Part shown: one piece after another, positions 16,423-25,249 of the stretch
How the letters are laid out: every line of letters starts with the position of its first letter
Position numbering within the stretch: position 1 is the first letter of the stretch
NCBI RefSeq assembly: GCF_000717275.1
Contig: NZ_JNYV01000007.1
Coordinates: 1 to 64,000 of the forward strand
Direction: 5' to 3'
Length of the DNA stretch: 64,000 bases
DNA from: Kitasatospora arboriphila
GTDB taxonomy: Bacteria > Actinomycetota > Actinomycetes > Mycobacteriales > Mycobacteriaceae
Translations under genes and position numbers: made by a program
Notes under the pieces: generated by a model
What the model was told of the DNA's origin: nothing
Database searches by the model: none
What the model saw: the letters and a program-made list of their open reading frames with translations, nothing else

Positions 16423-17724
16423 ATGTTCGTCGACACCACCGGACGCAATCCGTCTGTGACCCAGTACTTTCTGCGCGGCGTCGCATTTGTCGTGGCGCTC
16501 GTGCTGATCCTTTTTGTCCTCATGCTCAGGTACCAGGGCACTTTCGAGGAAAAACTCGAGGTGACGGCGACTCTCGACGATGTCGGCGACGGTCTCACCA
16601 GTCAGGCGGACGTGCGGTACAACGGTGTCATCATCGGCAGCGTCAAGTCGATCGAGACCGCGAGCAACGACCTGTCCGACGTCCTCATCGAGGTGGCCCC
16701 TGAGCAGGCGCAGGGCGTACCCGCCAACGTGACGGCACGAACGGTGCCCAGCAACCTGTTCGGCGTCAACTCGGTGGAACTCATCGCACCACCTGATCCC
16801 AGAGGTCACCTGTCGAACGGGAGCAAGATCACCGCGGACGAGTCCAAGGAGACCATCGCCCTGCAGACCGTGCAGAACGATCTACGCGAACTCTTCGTCG
16901 CCGTCCCGCCGGAGCAGATCGGTCGCGTCCTCGGAACCATCGCCGATGCGCTGCGTGGCGGCGGAAACGTCTTCTCCGCCTTCGTCGGATCGCTCAACCA
17001 GTACTGGCAGCAGATCAATGCCCAGTTCCCCGATGGCGCGCCTCCCGGATTCGACAACTTCAACCGGGCCATGCAGGGGATCGAACAATCGACACCGCAA
17101 CTACTCGACACCATGGGGCGTGCGGTGATCCCGTCCATCACGATCATCGAACGCCAACGCGACCTCGCGAGCACGCTCACCGCGGCCCAGTCAATGATCG
17201 ACCGCATCCAGGAGTTGTTCGCGCGCAACGGTGATTCGGGCATACAGATCGTGCAGAACCTGAACACGATGACCGGCGCGGTGGCCGTCGACTCCGAGGC
17301 GCTTCCGGGCGGCATCCGGGCGCTCAACCAGCTGGCCGGCAAGGTCCTGACCGTTTTCACCGGAACCAATGGGAAGCCGCAGTTGAACATCGGCGTCAGC
17401 CTGAGCCCGTTCTTGCAGTACAACCGCCAGAACTGCCCCGTGTACAACGGCGGTGAGTACGGCATTACCCGGGGGCCGGGATGTACCGGACCCGGGACCG
17501 GCACCGGACCGACGAACTCCGGGCCCCTCGTGGTGCGGCCTGCCGGAGCTGAAACCGAGACGAACACCGACGAACCCTCCCTTCCCAAGGCGGTCACAAC
17601 GGGCACCGACAACGAGACGCTGCGCGCCGCACTCGATCGCGAACCCTCGGCAGCCGACACGCTGATGCTCGGCCCGCTGGTCCAGTCGGTGCGGGTACAG
17701 CAGAACACCGGCGGTGAGGGCTGA
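16423..17724 (+). CDS. mceA: Mce family protein MceA
   Basis: The 433-residue product has one N-terminal transmembrane segment (residues about 20-41) followed by the MCE domain (EVTATLDDVGDGLTSQADVRYNGVIIGSVKSI...) and a long helical region that in known Mce complexes builds the tunnel across the periplasm. A conserved Cys-containing C-terminal segment (NCPVYNGGEYG, GPGCTGPG) and a Thr/Gly-rich low-complexity tail follow. MceA is one of the six different Mce subunits that assemble as a hexamer. The gene starts three bases after yrbEB and overlaps mceB by one base. Position in the operon, rather than a unique motif, assigns the letter A. Confidence 0.92.
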   Translation: MFVDTTGRNPSVTQYFLRGVAFVVALVLILFVLMLRYQGTFEEKLEVTATLDDVGDGLTSQADVRYNGVIIGSVKSIETASNDLSDVLIEVAPEQAQGVPANVTARTVPSNLFGVNSVELIAPPDPRGHLSNGSKITADESKETIALQTVQNDLRELFVAVPPEQIGRVLGTIADALRGGGNVFSAFVGSLNQYWQQINAQFPDGAPPGFDNFNRAMQGIEQSTPQLLDTMGRAVIPSITIIERQRDLASTLTAAQSMIDRIQELFARNGDSGIQIVQNLNTMTGAVAVDSEALPGGIRALNQLAGKVLTVFTGTNGKPQLNIGVSLSPFLQYNRQNCPVYNGGEYGITRGPGCTGPGTGTGPTNSGPLVVRPAGAETETNTDEPSLPKAVTTGTDNETLRAALDREPSAADTLMLGPLVQSVRVQQNTGGEG

Positions 17725-18743
17725 TGGGTTACCGCAAGCCTCTCATCGGGTTCAGCCTGTTCGCCGTGTTGGCGCTGCTGCTCACGTACACGATCTGGTC
17801 GACGCTGGAACGAGCCGTCCCGGGTCAGACCAACGGGTACACCGCCTATTTCAGCGACGCCTCGGGTCTGCACCCAGGTGACGACGTGCGGATGGCCGGG
17901 GTCCGGGTCGGCCGGGTCTCGGACATAGCCCTCGATCGCAACCGGGCCAAGGTGACGTTCGATCTGCAGACCGACCAGACCATCTTCTCCAACACGCAGG
18001 CGTCGATCCGCTACCAGAACCTCATCGGACAGCGCTATCTGGGACTCGATCTCGTCGAAGGCGTAGAACAGAAGAAGCTCAAGCCGGGGTCCACTCTCGA
18101 AGAACCGTCACAGGATTCGTTTGACGTCTCGGCGTTGCTCGCGGGCTTCCAGCCGGTGTTCGACACTCTCGAACCCGAGCAGGTCAACCAGCTGTCGGAG
18201 AGTCTTGTGCAGACCTTCCAAGGCAACCAGGTATCGCTCAGCTACACGATCGAGCAGATCGGAAAGTTGGCCGCAGACTTCGGAAATCGAGATCAGGTCA
18301 TCGGAGCCCTCATCACCAATCTGAGCGCGGTGATGGGAGACCTCAGCTCGCAGGGTGATCAGATGCAGGTACTGGTGAAGAACCTTGCTGGTCTGATCGA
18401 GGGGCTGAACGGCAACTCGACGTCGCTGGGTGCTTCGGTCGACAGCATTGGTGACGCGACGAGCCGCCTCGGTGGGCTGCTCGGCCGGATCCGTCCTGAT
18501 GCCGAGCAACTCGGGCAGAGCTTGCGGGACACAACCGGCCGCATGATCGGCATCGGGTCCAAACTCGATCAGCTGGCAATCGATCTGCCGCTGTTCCTGG
18601 TGCACTTTCCCATGGTGATGGGACAGGGCGCCTACCTGAACATCTACGCCTGCGAACTGGACGTATCAATCGGTGGTGTTCTCTTCCCACCGGGGTTGAT
18701 CAGCCAGATCGGCGGCACCCAGCACTCGGTGGTGTGCCGATGA
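17724..18743 (+). CDS. mceB: Mce family protein MceB
   Basis: The 339-residue product has an N-terminal hydrophobic anchor (LIGFSLFAVLALLLTYTIW) and the MCE domain starting at GYTAYFSDASGLHPGDDVRMAGVRVGRVSDI. The following region is alpha-helical and rich in Gln and Ser, as expected for the tunnel helices. A conserved terminal motif is ACELDVSIGGVLFP. It is the second subunit of the predicted hexameric lipid-transport tunnel. The ATG at 17724 overlaps the mceA stop as TGATG, and its own stop overlaps the next start as ATGA, so the operon is translationally coupled throughout. Confidence 0.92.
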   Translation: MGYRKPLIGFSLFAVLALLLTYTIWSTLERAVPGQTNGYTAYFSDASGLHPGDDVRMAGVRVGRVSDIALDRNRAKVTFDLQTDQTIFSNTQASIRYQNLIGQRYLGLDLVEGVEQKKLKPGSTLEEPSQDSFDVSALLAGFQPVFDTLEPEQVNQLSESLVQTFQGNQVSLSYTIEQIGKLAADFGNRDQVIGALITNLSAVMGDLSSQGDQMQVLVKNLAGLIEGLNGNSTSLGASVDSIGDATSRLGGLLGRIRPDAEQLGQSLRDTTGRMIGIGSKLDQLAIDLPLFLVHFPMVMGQGAYLNIYACELDVSIGGVLFPPGLISQIGGTQHSVVCR

Positions 18744-19759
18744 GCCCCGGGGAGGCACATGCTGTGAAGCCGAACATGTTGCGCCGCAGCTGGTCCGAGC
18801 ATCGATATTTCTGGCTCGGAGCGATCGGGTCGGTGGTTCTGGTCCTGATCGTGGTGTCCACGTTCGCGATCTCGGAGTCCGGAATCGGTAAGCGGGAGTA
18901 CACCGCCGACTTCTCCCAGGCCGGCGGTATCCGCCCCGGTGACAAGGTCCGCGTCGCCGGCATCGACGTGGGGGAGGTCTCGAAGACCACCTTGGCCGGC
19001 GATCACGTCGCAGTCGCCATGGAGGTGCAGAAGGACGTCGAGGTGATGTCGGACGGTTCCGCCGAGATCAAGCTCTCGACGCTGCTCGGACAACGTTACG
19101 TCGACATCAAGGTCGGTGAATCGACTGCTCGACTCAGCGGCTCGAGGATCGCCCGCACCCAGGTGCCGTACGACCTGCAGGAAACCATCGAGCGGGGGAC
19201 CCCGATCCTGTCGGGGGTGAACGCCGAAAGCCTCAGCGACAGTGTGGATGCGCTGAACAAACAGTTGGCCGGCGCGCCGGGGATCACCCGCACCACGTTG
19301 GATTCCCTGACCGAGATGTCCAGGGTGATCAGCAACCGCAGTGATCAGATCAACCTGCTCATCAAGGACACCAACTCCGTCACCGAGATCGTCAACAGCA
19401 GCCAGTATCAACTGTCGGTGATCGTCGGTCAGGGCCAGCTGCTGGCTCAGAAGATCGCCACCCGACAGCAATTGGTGATCAAGATGCTCGATGGCGTCGC
19501 GGATCTGTCGAATCAGATGTCAGCCATGGGCGCGGAGAACAACAATCAGTTCGCGCCCTTGATCGCCAACCTCAACACGATCTCCGAGGGTATGGAAAAG
19601 AACCGCGACAATCTCCGTCACATGCTCGAGGTCCTGCCGCTCACCGTCCGGGCGATCGCCAACACCACCGGATCCGGTCCGTACGCAATGGGTTATCTCC
19701 CGTGGGGCATCTTCCCCGACAATTGGCTCTGCGCAGCGAGGGTGGTCGACGGATGTTGA
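18740..19759 (+). CDS. mceC: Mce family protein MceC
   Basis: The product of about 339 residues carries an N-terminal transmembrane helix (FWLGAIGSVVLVLIVVSTF) and the MCE domain YTADFSQAGGIRPGDKVRVAGIDVGEVSKTTL. The rest is helical, and a Cys-containing end (NWLCAARVVDGC) is seen. I place the start at ATG 18740, which overlaps the mceB stop by four bases (ATGA); two extra codons upstream could in principle be used. It is the third Mce subunit in order. It overlaps the next gene by seven bases. Confidence 0.92.
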   Translation: MSPGEAHAVKPNMLRRSWSEHRYFWLGAIGSVVLVLIVVSTFAISESGIGKREYTADFSQAGGIRPGDKVRVAGIDVGEVSKTTLAGDHVAVAMEVQKDVEVMSDGSAEIKLSTLLGQRYVDIKVGESTARLSGSRIARTQVPYDLQETIERGTPILSGVNAESLSDSVDALNKQLAGAPGITRTTLDSLTEMSRVISNRSDQINLLIKDTNSVTEIVNSSQYQLSVIVGQGQLLAQKIATRQQLVIKMLDGVADLSNQMSAMGAENNNQFAPLIANLNTISEGMEKNRDNLRHMLEVLPLTVRAIANTTGSGPYAMGYLPWGIFPDNWLCAARVVDGC

Positions 19760-20880
19760 GCACCCAGAATGTCTCGCGTCGAGCTGCGAGTACGGTACGC
19801 CGTTCGGTGGTGATGACGGCGCTACTGATCACCACCGCACTCCTCGGTACCGGATGCACGCTGATCCCCGCCGAATTGCGTCACGCAGCGGGCGAGTCGA
19901 TCAAGCTGACCGCCTACTTCGACAGTGTGGCAGGTCTTTACACCGACAACGATGTGGATGTGTTGGGCATGCCCGTGGGTCGTGTCCTGTCGATCACGCC
20001 TCAGGGTGACCGGGTCAAAGTGGAGTTCACCGTCGACAAGTCGATACCCATCCCGGCAGACGCCACCGCCGCGATCATCAACACCTCGTTGGTGACCACC
20101 CGTCACATCGAGTTGTCGCCCACCTATACCGAAGGTGCGAAGCTCGAAGACGGTGGCACCGTGGCCAATGCGAAGAGCCCGGTGGAGATCGGGGAGCTCT
20201 TCGACACCGTGGACAACCTCGTGGAGGAGTTCAAGGCAGACCCGGATGGCAGTGGGCCGCTCGGCGACATGCTGACGATCTCGTCGGGCATCTTCGGCGG
20301 CAACGGCGAGCGGATGGCCGTTGCGCTGGAAGAACTCAACAAGGTCGCGCAGGTCGGCGTCGACAACGGAGATGCACTCGTCGAGATGATCAAGAAGATC
20401 TCGATTCTGACCACGGCCCTGGTGGACAACTATCCGAAGATGACGGCGTTCTCGTCGGCCATCACCCAGGTCTCGCAGATGCTGGGTGACCAGTCGCCGG
20501 GTCTGCAGGCAACCATGCAGGCGCTGAACCAGACATTGAACAACACCGCCACCTTCCTCGAAGGGAACGTCAATGTCGTCGACAGTTCGATGGGCCGGCT
20601 GGCCGCACTGATCAGCAATCTCAGCGATTACTCGCGTCAACTGGTCGACACGATCGATGTCGCGCCGTTGGCTTTCGACAATCTGGCCAACTCGGTGTCC
20701 GTGGAGCAGAGAGCGTGGCGCGCCCAGTTGCTGATCGACAAGTCGTTGCTCGACACCGAGCTGCTGTCGACCTTCTGTGAAGCCATCAACTTGCAGGAAA
20801 ATGGCTGCCGGACCGGCAAATTGAAAGATTTCGGCCCCGATCTGGGTGTGTTCTCGGCGCTGGTGGAGATGACAAAATGA
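19753..20880 (+). CDS. mceD: Mce family protein MceD, with lipobox
   Basis: The product is about 375 residues from ATG 19753, which overlaps the mceC stop. An N-terminal hydrophobic stretch ends in LLGTGC, a plausible lipobox, then the MCE domain begins (IKLTAYFDSVAGLYTDNDVDVLGMPVGRVLSITP) and helical tunnel sequence follows. In the M. tuberculosis Mce1 operon, as I recall, MceD has an ordinary membrane helix and only MceE is a lipoprotein; here both D and E look lipidated. The C-terminal end contains two Cys (FCEAINLQENGC). Subunit letter is by position. Confidence 0.88.
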   Translation: MLSTQNVSRRAASTVRRSVVMTALLITTALLGTGCTLIPAELRHAAGESIKLTAYFDSVAGLYTDNDVDVLGMPVGRVLSITPQGDRVKVEFTVDKSIPIPADATAAIINTSLVTTRHIELSPTYTEGAKLEDGGTVANAKSPVEIGELFDTVDNLVEEFKADPDGSGPLGDMLTISSGIFGGNGERMAVALEELNKVAQVGVDNGDALVEMIKKISILTTALVDNYPKMTAFSSAITQVSQMLGDQSPGLQATMQALNQTLNNTATFLEGNVNVVDSSMGRLAALISNLSDYSRQLVDTIDVAPLAFDNLANSVSVEQRAWRAQLLIDKSLLDTELLSTFCEAINLQENGCRTGKLKDFGPDLGVFSALVEMTK

Positions 20881-21992
20881 CACGCAGACGATCGGTGATG
20901 CAGGCCCGGGGGGCAGTCGTGGCGGGCCTGGCGGCAACGATGTTGCTGTCCGGTTGCGGCTCCATCCCCGGCTTGACGATCGACCAGATCCCGCTGCCGG
21001 CGCCGGGAGGAGTCGGTGACGGCTACGAGATCAAGGGTTCGTTCGGCAACGCGCTGAACCTGCCGTCGCAGGCCAAGGTGAAGCTCAACGGCAACGACAT
21101 CGGGCTGGTGGAATCGATTTCGGCGAACAACTACGCGGCCGACGTCACGATGAAGATCCGCGAGGACATCAAGCTGCCGGTGGGCACCGGGGCCGAACTC
21201 CGTCAGGGCACACCTCTCGGTGACGTGTTCGTCGCGTTGAAGCCACCGGAAGGTGATGACACCCAAGGGACCATGGCGCCCGGCGACGAGCTGACAGGCG
21301 AGACGTCCGAGGCGGCAACCGTGGAGGATCTGCTGGTCACCGCGACCGCATTTGTCGACGGTGGCTCCGTCAAGAACCTGACCGAGATCATCAACGAGTT
21401 GTCGGACGCGCTCGGCGGCAAGGCGCCCGAGCTGACCGGCCTGATCGATGGCATGACCACAGGCATCAGCCGCCTCGCCCAGAACACCGTCGAGTTCGAC
21501 ACTGCGCTCGAATCGTTCAACGGACTCGCCGAGGACCTGTCGAACGGGCGGGAGCAGCTGGTCGCCTCCATCAACACGGTCGGTCCTGCACTGGACGTGG
21601 TCAACGGTCAGATCCCGGCCCTGGTCACCACGCTGGACAAGACCAGTACGGTCACCGATGCGCTGAACGATTTCCTCGACACCCAGACCGAGAATGCGGT
21701 GGAGATGACCAACAACCTGCTGGTGGACATCGATGCCCTGGGCGAAGCCGTCGGAGAACTCGGACCATTGGCCGACAAACTACGTGTCCTGACCCCGAAG
21801 TGGGTTGATGCCACCCCCGGCACGGCGGCCACGGTGAGTGCCAGGCTCTGGTATCTGTCACCAGGATTCGGGTTCGACTCGGGTAGCCGGCTACCGGAGA
21901 TGGAAGATTTCAATCAGGGTGTCAACAGCTTGAACCAGACGCTCACCCGAGTCCTCGCCCGGCTCACCGGAACCCGCGGATGTTGTGGGTGA
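20877..21992 (+). CDS. mceE: Mce family lipoprotein MceE
   Basis: This is the lipoprotein subunit of the Mce complex (LprK-like in the Mce1 system). The signal sequence ends in the lipobox LLSGCGS with the Cys at about residue 27, and the MCE domain follows (GYEIKGSFGNALNLPSQAKVKLNGNDIGLVESISANN). The C-terminal half is helical. The 371-residue product starts at ATG 20877, overlapping mceD by four bases. Lipidation would require the diacylglyceryl transferase and LspA, and lspA is in this window. The start of mceF follows within a few bases. Confidence 0.92.
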   Translation: MTRRRSVMQARGAVVAGLAATMLLSGCGSIPGLTIDQIPLPAPGGVGDGYEIKGSFGNALNLPSQAKVKLNGNDIGLVESISANNYAADVTMKIREDIKLPVGTGAELRQGTPLGDVFVALKPPEGDDTQGTMAPGDELTGETSEAATVEDLLVTATAFVDGGSVKNLTEIINELSDALGGKAPELTGLIDGMTTGISRLAQNTVEFDTALESFNGLAEDLSNGREQLVASINTVGPALDVVNGQIPALVTTLDKTSTVTDALNDFLDTQTENAVEMTNNLLVDIDALGEAVGELGPLADKLRVLTPKWVDATPGTAATVSARLWYLSPGFGFDSGSRLPEMEDFNQGVNSLNQTLTRVLARLTGTRGCCG

Positions 21993-21999
21993 GGGGACG

Positions 22000-23157
22000 A
22001 TGATGACATTCCTCCGTAATCACCGGATCCTGCTGTCCAACCTCGCATTGATCCTGGTGATGCTGATCGGGTTCGGCTATCTCACACTGGGCGTCCTCCG
22101 CTGGCGTCCGTTCGACGACAGTTATTCGCTCACAGTTGAATTCGCGAACTCTGGCGGTGTCCAGGAGACTTCCGAGGTCACGCTCCGGGGCTCGCGTATC
22201 GGTGAGGTGGACACCGTTCGGGTCACCCCGACGTCTGTCGAGGTCAAGGTCACGATCGACAGCAAATATCAGATCAACACCGATTCCGAGGTCAAGGCTC
22301 TGGGACTCTCCGCGGTCGGTGAGCAGTACGTCGACTTTCAGCCACCCACCTCGGACGGCCCGTACTTCTCGAACGGCGACAAGATCTCGTCGGTCCAGAC
22401 CTCGTCGACGGTTGCGTTCCCGAAATTGCTCGAGTCGACGGTCGGAGTGGTCAAACAGATCGATCCGGTCAAACTGCAGACCACGATCGACGAACTCGAC
22501 ATCGCACTCGACGCCGGTGGTAAGAATCAGCTCCGCGCCTTGTTCAACAGCGGTGGTGTGATCTTCGCCGACCTTTACCGAGTGCTGCCCGAGACGGTGA
22601 CGCTGATCCAGAACACCGGCACCATCCTGGAGACGACAGCAGACGTTCAGCCCGATCTCGGCCGGCTCACCGGAGGGATGAGCGGATTGATCGACGCTCT
22701 CGTGGCCTCTGACGAGGAACTGCGTACGTTCCTCGGTAGCGGGCCGGCGCGGCTGACCACCCTGGCGGGCTCGCTCAATCAACTGCAGGATCCGCTGACC
22801 GATGTCCTGAAACAGTTCCTCGACATCGCCCAGCAAGGTGCGCTCCGTGCTCCCGCGATGGTGAACCTGCTCCCGTCGATCCGTGATGGTGCCACCACCG
22901 CGCAGGCGATGTTCCACGACGGAGCGTGGTGGGCGTTCGGCTCGATCTATCCGCGGCCGTACTGCGAGTACCCGACGATGCCGCAGCGGCCCACCCAGAT
23001 CCTGGAGAGCTCGGTTCCGGTGAATATGTACTGTGTCACCGAAGATCCGACTCAGCAGATCAGGGGAGCCGCGAACGCACCACGGCCGCCGGGCGACGAC
23101 ACCGCCGGGCCACCGCCCAACATGGACCCCAACGCGCGCACCGCGCCGCTGGGCTGA
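22000..23157 (+). CDS. mceF: Mce family protein MceF
   Basis: The last of the six Mce subunits, about 385 residues. An N-terminal anchor (ILLSNLALILVMLIGFGYLTLG) precedes the MCE domain (YSLTVEFANSGGVQETSEVTLRGSRIGEVDTVRVTP). A helical region and a Pro-rich C-terminal tail ending in a DPNARTAPLG stretch follow. I chose ATG 22000, preceded by a GAGGGG Shine-Dalgarno five bases upstream within the mceE end; the frame is open from GTG 21985, which has no good site. A conserved YPRPYCEYPTM motif is seen near the C-terminus. Confidence 0.9.
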   Translation: MMTFLRNHRILLSNLALILVMLIGFGYLTLGVLRWRPFDDSYSLTVEFANSGGVQETSEVTLRGSRIGEVDTVRVTPTSVEVKVTIDSKYQINTDSEVKALGLSAVGEQYVDFQPPTSDGPYFSNGDKISSVQTSSTVAFPKLLESTVGVVKQIDPVKLQTTIDELDIALDAGGKNQLRALFNSGGVIFADLYRVLPETVTLIQNTGTILETTADVQPDLGRLTGGMSGLIDALVASDEELRTFLGSGPARLTTLAGSLNQLQDPLTDVLKQFLDIAQQGALRAPAMVNLLPSIRDGATTAQAMFHDGAWWAFGSIYPRPYCEYPTMPQRPTQILESSVPVNMYCVTEDPTQQIRGAANAPRPPGDDTAGPPPNMDPNARTAPLG

Positions 23158-23228
23158 CAGCCGACCCTTCACGGTCCGGCAGATGCCGTCACCGTTCTCG
23201 AGACCTGTTGTGAGGTAGAAACGCCGTT

Positions 23229-24062
23229 ATGGCAGACAAAGATGTATCAACGCCCACCGGCGACGGCGATGACGCCGACAAACCGTCGGTGAAGAAGGTT
23301 CCATCGGGCAAGTCCCGGCGGGCGAAGCCGGATGTCGCCGAGTCCACCGCCGGAACATCGGGATCGGCCACGTCGTCGTCCGCGAAGAGTTCTGCCGCCT
23401 CCGCCGCAGCGTCGACCGGAGCGGACACCAAGCAGGCCAAACAGATAACCATCAGTGTCTCGGCAATCGGCAAGGTGGCAGCCGGCGCGTTGCTGATCGC
23501 ACTGATCGCGGTGGCGGTGTTCTTCGGGCTGAAGTGGAAATCCGACCAGGACAAGATCGCGGCGGCCGAAGATGCCAAACAGGCCTCCGACTACTTCGTC
23601 ACCCAGTTGCTCAACTCCATGAACACCACCACCGCGGGCGAGTACGTCGACACGATGTCACCGCTGACCACCGGTCAGTTCAGGGACAACCTGCTCAAGG
23701 AGCGGGAGAAGACCCAGGCCGACATCACGCAGATGCAGTTGAAGATCACGCCGTCGATCTGGTCGTCGGGTGTGGTGTCGGCCGAAGAGGATTCGGCGAC
23801 CACACTGATCATCGCCGAGATCACCGGAACCAGTAGCGTTGCCACCACACCGGTGACCAACGTCGGCATGTTCCGTCTGACGTTGGAGAAGCACGACGGT
23901 AAATGGCTGGTGTCCCAGATGGATCCGGGTCCGTCCAGCTCAGGTGCGGGATCGGCGGATCCAGGAGCACCGGTTGATCCGAATGCCCCCGCGGATCCGA
24001 ACGCTTCGGTCGTGCCGAATGCACCGGTGGAGCCTGCGCCGACCCCGGCGCCGGCCGGGTGA
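23229..24062 (+). CDS. Mce-associated membrane protein
   Basis: The 277-residue product has a hydrophilic, Ser/Ala/Lys-rich N-terminus of about 75 residues, one transmembrane helix (about 78-102), and an extracytoplasmic domain with the NTF2-like look of Mce-associated (Mas) proteins: a helix with ASDYFVTQLLNSMNTTTAGEYVDTMSPLTTGQFRDNL, then beta strands ending in WLVSQMDPGP. The last 40 residues are a Pro/Ala/Asp repeat (DPNAP-like units). Mas proteins are encoded at the ends of mce operons and stabilise the transporter. A gap of 71 bases separates it from mceF; only one Mas gene is present. It converges on the ABC ATPase gene with 17 bases between stops. Confidence 0.82.
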   Translation: MADKDVSTPTGDGDDADKPSVKKVPSGKSRRAKPDVAESTAGTSGSATSSSAKSSAASAAASTGADTKQAKQITISVSAIGKVAAGALLIALIAVAVFFGLKWKSDQDKIAAAEDAKQASDYFVTQLLNSMNTTTAGEYVDTMSPLTTGQFRDNLLKEREKTQADITQMQLKITPSIWSSGVVSAEEDSATTLIIAEITGTSSVATTPVTNVGMFRLTLEKHDGKWLVSQMDPGPSSSGAGSADPGAPVDPNAPADPNASVVPNAPVEPAPTPAPAG

Positions 24063-24079
24063 CCGCTGATCGTCCTGCG

Positions 24080-25189
24080 CTAGAGGCTGATCCGCTCGCC
24101 GGTCTCGGGATGGAACAGGTGCACCTTTCCGCTGTTCTGCCGCAGCCGGACCGCTTCGCCGAGTTTGGCGGGTGACCGCTGGCCCGATCGTGCCACCAGT
24201 GTCAGCGGCCCGCCCTCGAGACTTCTGACATGCGGGTCGTCGAGCGTGGCGTACACGTACGTCTCGCTGCCCAGTTCTTCCATGAGCGCCACCGTCACAC
24301 CGAGTCCGTCGCCACCGTCTCCGAGGGAGAGTTCTTCGGGTCGAATGCCCACGGTGACCTCCTGCAGACCGGACTTCTCGATCAGCGTGGTCGAGTCCGC
24401 GTCGAGGTCGATCCTGGACCCGGCGACGGTCACGGCACCGTCGCGTACCGGCGCGGTGAACAGGTTCATCGCGGGCGACCCGATGAAGCCGGCGACAAAT
24501 GCGTTCTTCGGTCGGTCGTAGAGCTCGGTCGGTGTGCTGAACTGCTGCAGCACACCGTTTTTGAGCACCGCAACGCGGTCACCCATGGTCATTGCCTCCA
24601 CCTGGTCGTGGGTGACGTAGACGGTGGTGGTGCCAAGTCGTCGCTGCAACGCAGCGATCTGTGTGCGGGTCTGCACGCGCAACTTCGCATCGAGGTTCGA
24701 CAAGGGTTCGTCCATACAGAAGACCTGCGGTTCGCGGACGATGGCACGGCCCATCGCCACCCGCTGGCGCTGGCCGCCGGACAGCTTGCCCGGCTTGCGG
24801 TCGAGGTAGTCGGTGAGGTCGAGGACCTTGGCAGCCTCGGCGACCTTGCGCTTGCGTTCCTCGAGCCCGACACCACGCATCTTCAGCGCAAAGCCCATGT
24901 TCTCGCCGACCGTCTTGTTCGGGTATAGCGCATAGTTCTGGAAGACCATGGCGATGTCACGGTCTTTGGGGGCCACACCGACCATGTTGTTACCGCCGAT
25001 CTTGATTGCCCCGCTGTCGATTTCCTCGAGACCGGCGAGCATGCGCAATGCGGTGGACTTTCCTGAACCCGAGGGGCCGACGAGGACAACGAACTCGCCG
25101 TCTTCGATGTCGAGGTTGAGTGAATCGACGGCCAGTGAATCGGCGCCCGGGTAGACGCAGCAGGCGTTTTCGTAGCTGATGGTTGCCAT
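24080..25189 (-). CDS. ABC transporter ATP-binding protein, MalK/UgpC/SmoK type
   Basis: This 369-residue protein energises the sugar or polyol importer encoded upstream. It shows Walker A GPSGSGKST (about 38-46), the ABC signature LSGGQRQR, Walker B VFCMDEP and the His switch in YVTHDQVEA. A C-terminal regulatory TOBE-like domain of about 120 residues (VGIRPEELSL region) is typical of the MalK subfamily, which often serves several importers. The ATG start has AGGAG upstream. It is the last gene of the minus-strand run regulator, binding protein, two permeases, ATPase. Although it ends next to the mce operon it is not MceG, whose subfamily lacks the MalK C-terminal domain. Confidence 0.93.
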   Translation of the reverse strand: MATISYENACCVYPGADSLAVDSLNLDIEDGEFVVLVGPSGSGKSTALRMLAGLEEIDSGAIKIGGNNMVGVAPKDRDIAMVFQNYALYPNKTVGENMGFALKMRGVGLEERKRKVAEAAKVLDLTDYLDRKPGKLSGGQRQRVAMGRAIVREPQVFCMDEPLSNLDAKLRVQTRTQIAALQRRLGTTTVYVTHDQVEAMTMGDRVAVLKNGVLQQFSTPTELYDRPKNAFVAGFIGSPAMNLFTAPVRDGAVTVAGSRIDLDADSTTLIEKSGLQEVTVGIRPEELSLGDGGDGLGVTVALMEELGSETYVYATLDDPHVRSLEGGPLTLVARSGQRSPAKLGEAVRLRQNSGKVHLFHPETGERISL

Positions 25190-25249
25190 TGTGTGCTCCT
25201 GTTTATTTGATGGCCCGGGCGGAGCCCGAATGATGTGCTCTGCCGAAGC

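Noticed and set aside
24080..25189. ATPase next to the mce operon considered as MceG
   Set aside because: It has the MalK-type C-terminal domain, is on the opposite strand and is the last gene of a complete sugar importer operon.
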